Shown here: in pieces, positions 41,723 to 49,994 of the stretch
Numbering within the stretch: the stretch's first letter is position 1
Layout of the letters: each line of letters starts with the position of its first letter
Assembly (NCBI RefSeq): GCF_945915435.1
Contig: NZ_CAMEFG010000006.1
Location: 1-64,000, forward strand
Source of the DNA: an uncultured Paracoccus sp.
GTDB lineage: Bacteria > Pseudomonadota > Alphaproteobacteria > Rhodobacterales > Rhodobacteraceae
Length of the DNA stretch: 64,000 nucleotides
Direction: 5' to 3'
Notes under the pieces: model-generated
Databases searched by the model: none
The model's input: the letters and a program-made list of their open reading frames with translations, nothing else
Told to the model about the DNA's origin: nothing
Made by a program: the position numbers and the translations under genes

Positions 41723-42976
41723 ATGCTCATCGGGGTGATCGCGGACGATTTTACCGGGGCGAGCGACATCGCCAATACGCTGGCCAGGGGGCATGCGGAC
41801 AGCCCCGGCCTGCGTGTGGTGCAATATATGGGCATTCCCGACCGGCTCGCCGATCCCGGCGTCGAGGCCGGGGTGGTGTCGCTGAAAAGCCGCTCGATCC
41901 CTGCGCCCGAGGCGGTGCGGGATTCGCTGGCCGCGCTGGACTGGCTGCTGGCGCAGGGCTGCCGGCAGATCGTGTTCAAATATTGCTCGACCTTCGATTC
42001 CACGCGGGAAGGCAATATCGGCCCGGTGGCGCAGGCGCTGGCCGAGCGGCTGGATGCGGGCGGCGTGGTCGTCTGCCCGGCCTTTCCGACGATGGGGCGG
42101 ACGATCTGTCAGGGGCACCTGTTCGTCCATGACCGCCTGCTCAGCGAAAGCGGGATGCAGGACCACCCGCTGACGCCGATGACCGACCCGGATATCCGCC
42201 GTTGGCTGTCCCATCAGGTGCCGGGGCCGGTCGGGCTGGTGCCTGCGCCGGTCGTGCGGCAGGGCGCAGATGCGATCCGGCGGGCACTGGCCGACAGCGG
42301 CGCCACGCTGGCCGTGGTCGATGCCATCGACGATGGCGACCTGATGGCGATCGGCCGGGCCGTCGCCGGGGCACGGCTGGTCACCGGCGGGTCGGGTATC
42401 GCGCTTGGCCTTGCGCGCAACTTCCCCGGTGCGGGTCAGGGCGATGTGGCGCAGCACCTGGTGAACGAGGGGCCGGGCGCGATCCTTGCCGGAAGCTGCT
42501 CGGGCATGACGCGCCGCCAGATCGAGGCGCACCGGCGCACTCATCCGGTGCTGGAGATCGAGGTCGAGGCGGTGATGCAGGATCGCCTGGGTGCCGGCGA
42601 AGTCGCCGCTTTCCTGCTGGATCGCCTTGGCGCGGCGCCCCTTGCCTTTTCCTCGGGCGATCCCGCGCAGGTGGCGGCGATGCAGGCACGCCACGGGCGC
42701 GAGGCGGTGGCCGCCCGGCTCGATGCGCTTTTCGGCGATGTGGCGCGCCGGCTGGTCGCGGCGGGCGTCGGGCGGCTGGTCGTCGCGGGGGGCGAGACCT
42801 CGGGTGCGGTGGTCTCGGCACTGGGCATCGGCGCGCTCGGGATCGGTCCCGAGATCGCGCCGGGCGTGCCGGTCCTGATCTCGGCGGACGGCCTGTCGCT
42901 GGCGCTGAAATCGGGCAACTTCGGGGGCGAGGATTTCTTCGTCCGCGCATTGGACGTGATGAAAGGCGAACCATGA
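41723..42976 (+). CDS. Four-carbon acid sugar kinase (OtnK/DUF1537 family)
   Basis: The 417-residue kinase has the N-terminal GVIADDFTGASDIANTLARG and the middle VFKYCSTFDSTREGNIGPV. Its nucleotide-binding C-terminal part has LVVAGGETSGAVVSALG and a closing ALKSGNFGGEDFFVRAL. These are markers of OtnK-type kinases, which phosphorylate 3-oxo-tetronates, D-threonate or D-erythronate. The next gene encodes an OtnC-like aldolase (4-bp overlap), so 3-oxo-tetronate is the favoured substrate. Confidence 0.9.
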   Translation: MLIGVIADDFTGASDIANTLARGHADSPGLRVVQYMGIPDRLADPGVEAGVVSLKSRSIPAPEAVRDSLAALDWLLAQGCRQIVFKYCSTFDSTREGNIGPVAQALAERLDAGGVVVCPAFPTMGRTICQGHLFVHDRLLSESGMQDHPLTPMTDPDIRRWLSHQVPGPVGLVPAPVVRQGADAIRRALADSGATLAVVDAIDDGDLMAIGRAVAGARLVTGGSGIALGLARNFPGAGQGDVAQHLVNEGPGAILAGSCSGMTRRQIEAHRRTHPVLEIEVEAVMQDRLGAGEVAAFLLDRLGAAPLAFSSGDPAQVAAMQARHGREAVAARLDALFGDVARRLVAAGVGRLVVAGGETSGAVVSALGIGALGIGPEIAPGVPVLISADGLSLALKSGNFGGEDFFVRALDVMKGEP

Positions 42977-43611
42977 CCCAAGACGAACTGCGCGAGGAAC
43001 TGGTCCGCCTGTCGCGCTCGCTTTACGACCGCGGCTTTTCGGTCGGTTCGGCGGGCAATATCAGCGTGGCGGTGCCGGACGGCTGGCTGATGACGCCGAC
43101 GAATTCCTGCCTGGGCTTTCTCGACGCCGACCGCATCTCGCGGCTGGACCGGAACTGGAACCATGTCGGTGGCGACAAGCCCTCGAAAGAGGTGTTCCTG
43201 CACCGCGCCTTCTACGAGACCCGCCCCGACACCGGCGCGGTGGTGCATCTGCATTCGACCTGCGCGACGGCGCTGTCCTGCCTCGACGATGTGGACCCGC
43301 AGGATGCGATCCCGCCGCTGACCCCCTATGTGGTGATGCGCGTGGGCCGCGTGCCGCTGCTGCCCTATGTCATGCCGGGCGATCCGGTCTCGGGCGATCT
43401 GATCCGGGGGCTGGAGGGACGGCATGCCGCGGTGCTGCTGGCCAATCACGGCCCGGTCGTTTCGGGCCGGGACCTGCGTTCTGCGGTTCATGCCGCCGAA
43501 GAGCTTGAGGAAACCGCAAAGCTTGCCATCCTGCTGGCGGGCCGGGGGGTGCGGCTGTTGAAGGATTCGGATATCAAGGCGTTGAAGGCCCGTTATGCCG
43601 CCATGCGATAG
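42973..43611 (+). CDS. Class II aldolase, OtnC-like 3-oxo-tetronate 4-phosphate decarboxylase
   Basis: The 212-residue protein has the class II aldolase/adducin fold. Markers are GFSVGSAGNISVAVPDGWLMTPTNSCLG, the zinc ligands of VVHLHSTCATALSC and a later ANHGPVVSG, and a catalytic glutamate in PSKEVFLHRAFYE. In OtnC the enzyme decarboxylates 3-oxo-tetronate 4-phosphate to dihydroxyacetone phosphate. The coupling to the kinase gene supports that role; other fuculose-phosphate-type aldol cleavages remain possible. Confidence 0.88.
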   Translation: MTQDELREELVRLSRSLYDRGFSVGSAGNISVAVPDGWLMTPTNSCLGFLDADRISRLDRNWNHVGGDKPSKEVFLHRAFYETRPDTGAVVHLHSTCATALSCLDDVDPQDAIPPLTPYVVMRVGRVPLLPYVMPGDPVSGDLIRGLEGRHAAVLLANHGPVVSGRDLRSAVHAAEELEETAKLAILLAGRGVRLLKDSDIKALKARYAAMR

Positions 43612-43621
43612 GAGAAGCGAG

Positions 43622-44371
43622 ATGTTCGACGTTCTGGCCCCGACCGGGGAAATCCGCGTCGCGATTGCCGTGGGACCGACCAAATCCGCCGTCTGGACCC
43701 GCATCCCGGAAGGCGGCGCCGAACCCGAGGGCGTCACCGTCGATCTGGCCCGCCGCATCGGCGAGATCACCGGCCTGCCGGTGCGGCTGGTGCAACTGTC
43801 CAGTTCCGCCCGGATCATCGCCACCGCAAATGACGGGATCTGGGACCTGTCCTTTGCCCCCGTCGACGATGCGCGGCGCGAGGTGGTCGATTTCGGCCCG
43901 GCCTACCATGTCGGGGAAAGCAGCTATCTGGTGCGCGCGGACAGCCCCTTTGTCCGGGCCGGGGACCTGCATCGCGCCGGTGTCACGATCATGGGCGTGG
44001 ACGGGACCGCGACGATCCGCTCGGCCCGGAAGGCGGCGGCCGGGGCGCAGGTCACGGGCGCGGCGACCCTGCCCGAGGCGGTCGCGGCGTTCGAGGCCGG
44101 GGATTGCGACGCGCTGGCCCTTGGCCGCCTGGCGCTTGACGACCTGCTGCGGCGCCTGCCCGGCACGCGCATCACCCAAGGCAACTTCCATATTGCCCAG
44201 ACCGCAGTCGCCATCCCCAAGGGCCGCCCCGAGGCGCTTGCCGCCGCCAGCGAGCTGATCGCGCGGATGAAGGCCGAGGGCACGGTAGCGGGCAGCTTCC
44301 GCCGGCATGGCATGGCGGATGCGGTCATCCCGGAAACCCCGGACCAGACATCCGCGAATTCGCCTGCATGA
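43622..44371 (+). CDS. Solute-binding-protein-fold protein without signal peptide
   Basis: The 249 residues show the type II periplasmic binding fold of the amino-acid binding family (SBP_bac_3): GEIRVAIAVGPTKSAVW, EGVTVDLARRIGEITGLPVRLVQL, WDLSFAPVDDARREVVDFGPAYHVGESSYLVR. No signal peptide is visible at the chosen start (43622, RBS AGGAGAAG), and the in-frame upstream codons do not provide one. It probably stays in the cytoplasm. It may act as a ligand sensor or a repurposed enzyme for the pathway. It is the last gene of the operon, 10 bp after the aldolase. Confidence 0.82.
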   Translation: MFDVLAPTGEIRVAIAVGPTKSAVWTRIPEGGAEPEGVTVDLARRIGEITGLPVRLVQLSSSARIIATANDGIWDLSFAPVDDARREVVDFGPAYHVGESSYLVRADSPFVRAGDLHRAGVTIMGVDGTATIRSARKAAAGAQVTGAATLPEAVAAFEAGDCDALALGRLALDDLLRRLPGTRITQGNFHIAQTAVAIPKGRPEALAAASELIARMKAEGTVAGSFRRHGMADAVIPETPDQTSANSPA

Positions 44372-44718
44372 GCGCCACGGACAAGAGGCGCGGCATCGAC
44401 GCCGGGCACGGCGATATGCGGAAACGGGTTTCCGGCCCGGCCCTCGGGCCTTGCCGCCCAAGGCCATGCAGGAACGATGAGGTCGCCGAAATACGCCCGC
44501 CCGGCCCCGTCGATGCCGCCCGCCCGGCCCGGCCCCATTTCCCGGCTGCCGGGGCAGGCCTGTGCCTTTCCCCGAAGGCCCGACGACTGCCGGTGAAATC
44601 GCGCCGTATCAAGGCCTTTCGCGCTTCCGCAGGGTTCCGGCGCGGGTGTGCCGCGCCCTTCCTGGCCAGCCCGCCGAGGGTGATGCGCCCTGCGGCGGTA
44701 GGCCAGGGCTGATCCGAT
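44372..44718. other. 347-bp interval after the sugar-acid operon: hairpins, no gene seen
   Basis: No convincing coding frame occurs. CGGAAAC and GTTTCCG (44419-44434) form a near-palindrome with a 2-base centre. It is followed at once by a GGCCCG/CGGGCC hairpin (44434-44450), and together they may end the operon. The remainder should contain the promoter of the AbrB-family gene. Confidence 0.45.
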
Positions 44719-45777
44719 ATGCGGGCGGGGTTGCAGCCGGTCGGTCGCAAGGCGTTCACGCTGTTGTTGGGCGTTGCGGGTGTCGCGGCCTTCCTGATGT
44801 TCGGCCTGCCGCTGCCCTTCCTGTTCGGTCCGATGGCGGCCTGCCTGATCGCCGCGCTTCTGGGCGTGCGGCTGGCCGGACCGGGGCGGGTCTCGGTGGC
44901 GGCGCGGACGGTGCTGGGGGTCGCGGTCGGCGCCTCGATCACCCCGGCGGTGGTCGAGCGGCTGCCGTCGATGCTGGCCTCGGTCGCGATCATTCCGCTT
45001 TATATCGCGGTCATCGGGCTTGTCGGGGTGCCCTTCTTCCGGCGGGTCTGCGGCTTCGATCCGGTTACCGCCTTTTATGCCGCGATGCCGGGCGGGGCTG
45101 CCGACATGATCGTCTTCGGGCAAGAGGCCGGGGCGAACCCGCGCCAGCTTTCGCTGGTCCACGTCACCCGGCTGATGGTCATCATGGTGGTCGCGCCCGT
45201 GATCCTCGTCAGGTTCTACGGTGTCAGCCTGTCGAACCCGGTCGGGCCGCCCGCGGCCGGCCTGCCGGGCGGTGAGCTTGCGCTGATGCTGGCCGCCGCC
45301 CTTCTGGGCTGGAAAGGGGCCGAGCGGATCGGGCTTTTCGGCGCGGCGATCCTTGGCCCGCTGATCGTCGCGGCGGCGCTTTCGCTGACCGGAGCCTTGC
45401 ACCTGCGCCCGCCGCGTGAAGCGATGTGGGCTGCGCAATTCTTCATCGGTCTGGGCATCGGGGTCAGCTATGTGGGCGTCACCCTGCGCGAATTGCGCGA
45501 CACGGTGGCGGGCGGTGCGGCATTCGTGCTGATCCTTGCGGCGCTGGCCGCGCTGGTGACCGAAACCGTCACGCTGACCGGCATCGCCCCGCCGGTCGAA
45601 GCGTTTCTGGCCTTTGCGCCCGGCGGTCAGGCCGAGATGTCGATGCTGGCCATCATCGCCGGTGCCGATCTGGGCTTTGTCATCATCCACCATCTGACGC
45701 GGGTGGTGCTGGTCATCCTCGGCGCGCCCGTGGTGGCGCGCCGCTTCGCCCGCAGGGAAAGGACCCGCGATCCCTGA
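44719..45777 (+). CDS. AbrB-family integral membrane protein (putative transporter)
   Basis: The 352-residue protein has about ten hydrophobic segments. The duplicated AbrB/PF05145 pattern is PLPFLFGPMAACLIAALLG and FYAAMPGGAADMIVFGQEAGANPRQLSLVHVTRLMVIMVVAP in the first half, and FLAFAPGGQAEMSMLAIIAGADLGFVIIHHLTRVVLVI in the second. The family is often misnamed ammonia monooxygenase. It is likely a transporter or regulator of unknown substrate. The duplicated PGG-x2-[DE]M motifs are its hallmark. Confidence 0.88.
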   Translation: MRAGLQPVGRKAFTLLLGVAGVAAFLMFGLPLPFLFGPMAACLIAALLGVRLAGPGRVSVAARTVLGVAVGASITPAVVERLPSMLASVAIIPLYIAVIGLVGVPFFRRVCGFDPVTAFYAAMPGGAADMIVFGQEAGANPRQLSLVHVTRLMVIMVVAPVILVRFYGVSLSNPVGPPAAGLPGGELALMLAAALLGWKGAERIGLFGAAILGPLIVAAALSLTGALHLRPPREAMWAAQFFIGLGIGVSYVGVTLRELRDTVAGGAAFVLILAALAALVTETVTLTGIAPPVEAFLAFAPGGQAEMSMLAIIAGADLGFVIIHHLTRVVLVILGAPVVARRFARRERTRDP

Positions 45778-45784
45778 GCGGGCT

Positions 45785-46357
45785 TCAGGTCCGGGCCAGG
45801 TAGTCCACGCTCATTTCCGTCTTGCCCGAGGGAACGAGCTGCGGTCGGGCATCGCCCACCTGTTCGAATCCGGCGCCCAGCAGAACCCGCGCAGAGGCGG
45901 GGTTTTCCAGAACCGTCCGGGCGCGAAGCCGTTTCAGCCCCAGCCTGCGCGCCATCCCCAAAGCCAGCACCAGCGCGCGTCCCGAGACCTTGTTGCCGCG
46001 ATGCTGCGGGGCGACCCAATAGCCGATCTCGGCATCCTCGGGCTGGATGTCGAAGAACACCAGGCTGCCCATGAACGCATCCGAACCCGCATCCGCGATG
46101 GTCAGCACCGCCAGCACGCCGTCGCGCAACCCGTCTGCAATCGCGCCCCGGATCATGTCGCGAACGATCTGCGGCGTGTATTCGACCAGCGGCAGATGGG
46201 CGAAGCGCCTGACCATGTCGTCGCCCGTCCCGGCGGCATAACCCGCCGCATCGGCGTCCGACATGGCCCTGATCGTCACCGTGCCGTCCGAGACCGGCAG
46301 GACGGCCAGGAAGTTCCGGCTGGCCGCTGCGCCGGTGGTGTCGTCCGGGTTGCTCAT
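45785..46357 (-). CDS. GNAT-family N-acetyltransferase (RimJ/RimL type)
   Basis: The 190-residue protein has GTVTIRAMSDADAAGY, EIGYWVAPQHRGNKVSGRALVLALGMARRLGLKRLRARTVLENPASARVLLGAGFEQVG. The Q/R-x2-G-x-G/A acetyl-CoA loop is QHRGNKVSG, with G-x-V-S-G in place of the usual G-x-G/A. It resembles RimJ/RimL-like transferases that acetylate N-terminal amines of proteins or small molecules. It converges on the AbrB-family gene and is divergent from kynU; the substrate is unknown. Confidence 0.87.
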   Translation of the reverse strand: MSNPDDTTGAAASRNFLAVLPVSDGTVTIRAMSDADAAGYAAGTGDDMVRRFAHLPLVEYTPQIVRDMIRGAIADGLRDGVLAVLTIADAGSDAFMGSLVFFDIQPEDAEIGYWVAPQHRGNKVSGRALVLALGMARRLGLKRLRARTVLENPASARVLLGAGFEQVGDARPQLVPSGKTEMSVDYLART

Positions 46358-46606
46358 TCATGCCTCCGTTTCCATGTCCTTCGTTTCTATCAGAACCGGA
46401 CCCTGCCGGGCAAATCGCCGCTGTCCGGCCCGCTGCCCCGCGCAGGCCGAAATCCGAAAAGATAGATCGGCATTCCGAAGCGGACCCGCCCGCCAGCCCG
46501 CCGCGGATGTTGCGGTCCCCTGCCGTTCCTTCGTAGCATCGAAACCGACAGGCCCTTGGGGGTGGCAAAGCCGCCGGTCGGGGCGCGACAAGTCAGGATA
46601 GGACCC

Positions 46607-47800
46607 ATGACCGATTTTTCCGCGACCCGTGCGATGTTCGACCTGCCCGAAGGGGTGATCTATCTGGACGGAAATTCGCTGGGGCCGCTGCCGGTCGCGG
46701 TGAAGGAACGCATGAGCCGCGTCATCGCCGATGAATGGGGCCAGATGCTGATCCGGGGCTGGAACCAGGCCGGCTGGATGGAACAGCCCCGCCGCACAGG
46801 CGACCGCATCGCCCGGCTGATCGGGGCGGAACCGGGCAGCGTGGTCATGGGCGACACGCTGTCGATCAAGGTCTATCAGGCGCTGGCCTCGGCCTTCGAG
46901 ATGAACCCGACGCGCCGCGTGGTGCTGTCGGACAACGGCAATTTCCCCTCGGACCTCTATATCGCGCAGGGATTGGTGCGGACGCTGGGCGAGGGCCATG
47001 CGCTGCGCACCGTCAACCCCGAGGACGTGCTGGACGCCATCGACGAAACTGTCGCCGCGATCCTGATCACCGAAGTCGATTATCGCACCGGGCGGCGCCA
47101 CGACATGAAGGCGCTGACCGCGCGCGCGCATGAAAAAGGCGCGCTGGCGATCTGGGACCTGGCCCATTCGGCGGGCGCGCTGCCGGTGGAGGTGGCCGGG
47201 GGCGGGGCGGATTTCGCGGTGGGCTGCACCTATAAATACCTCAATTCCGGCCCCGGCGGCCCGGCCTTCATCTATGTCGCCCCGCGCCATCACGACGCCG
47301 CCCGCCCGGCGTTGTCGGGCTGGATGGGGCACGCGGCGCCCTTTGCCTTCGATCTGGACTATCGCCCCGGCGACGGGATCGAGCGGATGCGGGTCGGCAC
47401 CCCGCCGATCCTGCAACTGGCGGCGCTGGATGCGGCGCTGGATGTCTGGGACGGGGTGGACATGGGCGACATCCGCGCCCGCTCGCTGGAACTGGGCGAT
47501 CTGTTCATCGCGGGCGTCGAGGCCCGCTGCCCGGACCTGAAACTGGCTACGCCGCGCGCCCATGACCAGCGCGGCAGCCAGGTCAGCTTTACCCACCCGG
47601 AAGGCTACGCGATCATGCAGGCCCTGATCGCCGAGGGCGTGATCGGCGATTTCCGCGCGCCCGTCACGCTGCGCTTCGGCTTCACGCCGCTTTATCTTGG
47701 CCATGACGACGTGAACCGCGCGGTCGATATCCTGGCGCGGATCATGGAGGAACGCCGCTGGGACCGGCCCGAATTCAAGACGCGGGCAAAGGTTACATGA
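46607..47800 (+). CDS. kynU: Kynureninase
   Basis: The 397-residue PLP enzyme of fold type I has YLDGNSLGPLPVAVKERM, the PLP aspartate segment WDLAHSAGALPVEV, and the Schiff-base lysine in GCTYKYLNSGPGGPAFIYV. Near the C-terminus is VTLRFGFTPLYLGHDDVNRAVDIL. It cleaves kynurenine to anthranilate and alanine (or the 3-hydroxy analogue). The start at 46607 gives the family N-terminus. The next gene, 133 bp away, encodes tryptophan 2,3-dioxygenase. Confidence 0.94.
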   Translation: MTDFSATRAMFDLPEGVIYLDGNSLGPLPVAVKERMSRVIADEWGQMLIRGWNQAGWMEQPRRTGDRIARLIGAEPGSVVMGDTLSIKVYQALASAFEMNPTRRVVLSDNGNFPSDLYIAQGLVRTLGEGHALRTVNPEDVLDAIDETVAAILITEVDYRTGRRHDMKALTARAHEKGALAIWDLAHSAGALPVEVAGGGADFAVGCTYKYLNSGPGGPAFIYVAPRHHDAARPALSGWMGHAAPFAFDLDYRPGDGIERMRVGTPPILQLAALDAALDVWDGVDMGDIRARSLELGDLFIAGVEARCPDLKLATPRAHDQRGSQVSFTHPEGYAIMQALIAEGVIGDFRAPVTLRFGFTPLYLGHDDVNRAVDILARIMEERRWDRPEFKTRAKVT

Positions 47801-47933
47801 ACCGCGTCCTTCCCTGCACCTGCCGCCCCTGGGGCTGGATCGCGTTGTGGCGACGGATCGGGCAATGCGCCATTCTGGACCAGCGAACCGCTTTTCCCTG
47901 AACCACCCATTTCAGTGAAAAGAGGAAGCGAAC

Positions 47934-48764
47934 ATGACCTATGACCCCTCGCGCGACGGCGCACAGATGGATTTCCGCCAGCGCATGTCCTATGGCGACT
48001 ATCTGCGAATCGACCAGATCCTGACCGCGCAGAAGCCGCTGTCCCCGGCCCATGACGAGATGCTGTTCATCATCCAGCACCAGACCTCGGAATTGTGGAT
48101 GAAGCTGGCGCTGTATGAGGTGAACGGCGCGCGGGACATGATCGCCGCCGACCGCACGCCCGAGGCGCTGAAGATGCTGGCCCGCGTCTCGCGCATCTTC
48201 GAGCAGTTGAACAATGCCTGGGACGTGCTGCGCACGATGACGCCCTCGGAATATACCCGGTTTCGGGACGATCTGGGGCAGTCCTCGGGCTTTCAGTCCT
48301 GGCAATACCGGTTGATCGAATATGCGGTCGGCAACCGCAACCTGGCGATGCTGAAGCCGCATGAGCATCGCCCCGACCTGCTGGAGAAGCTGGAGGCCGA
48401 ACTGGCCCGCCCCTCGCTTTACGACGAGGTGTTGCGCAGGCTGGCGCGCGCCGGCCTGCCGGTGCCGCAGGCGGTGCTGGACCGCGACCCGAGGCAGGCG
48501 TGGAGCTTCGACGAGGGCGTCATGGCGGTCTGGGCGACCGTCTACCGCGATCCGTCGAAACACTGGGAAGCCTATGAGATCGCCGAGAAACTGGTCGATT
48601 TCGAGGATTACTTTCGCCGCTGGCGCTTCAACCACGTCACCACGGTCGAGCGCGTGATCGGCTTCAAGCGCGGCACCGGGGGCACGGCGGGGATCGCCTA
48701 TCTGCGGCGGATGCTGGAGGTGGAACTGTTCCCCGAACTGTGGCGCGTGCGCACCGAGTTGTGA
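47934..48764 (+). CDS. kynA: Tryptophan 2,3-dioxygenase
   Basis: This all-helical heme enzyme of 276 residues has [59 protein letters not shown] and the C-terminal [30 protein letters not shown]. The heme-ligand histidine is in [11 protein letters not shown]. It opens the indole ring of tryptophan to N-formylkynurenine. With kynU it gives the kynurenine route, but the formamidase step (kynB) is not encoded in this window. Confidence 0.95.
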   Translation: MTYDPSRDGAQMDFRQRMSYGDYLRIDQILTAQKPLSPAHDEMLFIIQHQTSELWMKLALYEVNGARDMIAADRTPEALKMLARVSRIFEQLNNAWDVLRTMTPSEYTRFRDDLGQSSGFQSWQYRLIEYAVGNRNLAMLKPHEHRPDLLEKLEAELARPSLYDEVLRRLARAGLPVPQAVLDRDPRQAWSFDEGVMAVWATVYRDPSKHWEAYEIAEKLVDFEDYFRRWRFNHVTTVERVIGFKRGTGGTAGIAYLRRMLEVELFPELWRVRTEL

Positions 48765-48769
48765 CCCCG

Positions 48770-48793
48770 CCCCGGCCTGTCCGCGGGCCGGGG
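48770..48793. terminator. Bidirectional hairpin between kynA and the AraC gene
   Basis: An 8-bp inverted repeat (CCCCGGCC / GGCCGGGG) with an 8-nt loop fills the 29-bp space between these convergent genes. Confidence 0.6.
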
Positions 48794-49894
48794 TCAGTCG
48801 CGCATGTCGCTGCCCGTGCCGGAAGGGGCGGCCAGCTTGCGCGCCTCTTTCGGGGGCAGGCCGAAATGGGCCTTGAAGGCGGTGGTGAAGCTGGCCTGGT
48901 GGTCGTAGCCCACCATATGCGCGATGGTGGCGATGGGAATGCCGGGATCGGCCAGCATCTCCATCGCGCGGGTCATGCGGTGGTGGTTGCGGTAGTTGAA
49001 GATGGTCATGCCGTAAAGCAGCTTGAAGCCGCTTTTCAGCTTGGTCGAATTGGTGCCAAGCTCGCGTGCGAGGTCGGCGATGGTCAGCCGCCCGCCGGCG
49101 TCGTCGGACAGAATCGCCTGCGCGCGGGCGAACATGGCCAGTTCGCGCTCGGTGAAGGCGATGCCGCTGTTGCTGTCCACGGGATCGGCTTCCAGCGCCG
49201 CCGTGGTCAGGGACAGCAACTCGAACATGCGCGCCACCACCATCATCAGGTCGCGCCTTGCGTTGAATTCCAGCGCGAAGACGTCGCGCAGGGCGGTGAC
49301 GATCTCGACCGTGGTCGCGGCCTCGACCAGCGCCATCGCGCCCGCCGCCGGGTGCATCAGCCGCTCGGCCCGGCTGCCGGGCTGCGCGCCGAAGCCGAAG
49401 CTGTCGGCCAGCAGTTCGGGCCGGACATAGAGGCTGATCATGCGAAAGCGCCCCGGCAGGCAACAGACGTCGTAATTCACCCCCGGCGCCTGGTGGCAGG
49501 CCATGATGGTCGAGGCGGTCAGGCTGGGTTCCTGCGCGCGGGGCACGGCCAGTTCGACCGGGCCTTCCAGCACGAAATGGAACTCGACCAGCCCTTCGGA
49601 CGGCACCTTCTCGAACCGGGCCGAGGTATAGTCGCAATCGGTGACGATCATATAGATCTCGTCGCTGATCGAGACCAGCTTCCAGCAGCCGGTGCCCTCG
49701 CCCTCGGGCAGATCGACGCGGGTATAGGCGATGTTCCAGCGCGTATTGACCCGGCGCGGATAGTTGCCGGGGTTTTGGGCCAGGGTCTCGAAGGCCGTGC
49801 GTATCGTGCCGCCCGGCCCGACAAGGGCGGTGCGGAACAGCCCCTTGGTATCGGGATGAATCACGGTGCTGATCCCCGTAAGGCGGGAGGACAT
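48794..49894 (-). CDS. AraC-family transcriptional regulator
   Basis: The 366-residue protein has a C-terminal double helix-turn-helix of AraC type (LTIADLARELGTNSTKLKSGFKLLYGMTIFNYRNHHRMTRAMEMLADPGIPIATIAHMVGYDHQASFTTAFKAHFGLPPKEARKL, ~265-352, read in parts). The long N-terminal half contains LVSISDEIYMIVTDCDY and VEFHFVLEGPVELAVPR, likely a ligand or cupin-like region. It is convergent with kynA and 100 bp downstream of the aldehyde dehydrogenase. The target genes are not evident from the sequence. Confidence 0.9.
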   Translation of the reverse strand: MSSRLTGISTVIHPDTKGLFRTALVGPGGTIRTAFETLAQNPGNYPRRVNTRWNIAYTRVDLPEGEGTGCWKLVSISDEIYMIVTDCDYTSARFEKVPSEGLVEFHFVLEGPVELAVPRAQEPSLTASTIMACHQAPGVNYDVCCLPGRFRMISLYVRPELLADSFGFGAQPGSRAERLMHPAAGAMALVEAATTVEIVTALRDVFALEFNARRDLMMVVARMFELLSLTTAALEADPVDSNSGIAFTERELAMFARAQAILSDDAGGRLTIADLARELGTNSTKLKSGFKLLYGMTIFNYRNHHRMTRAMEMLADPGIPIATIAHMVGYDHQASFTTAFKAHFGLPPKEARKLAAPSGTGSDMRD

Positions 49895-49994
49895 GGCGGG
49901 CGGCCCCTTGTGGCTGGCGGTGGTTTCAAGACCGCCAGTCTAGGGGATCGGTCCCGCGCTGGCGAGTCCGGCCCGAGGCCGCCCGCCTCACGCC

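Noticed and set aside
40958..42694. Long minus-strand frame across the racemase-like and kinase genes
   Set aside because: Antisense shadow; the plus-strand genes have clear motifs, RBSs and coupled stops and starts.
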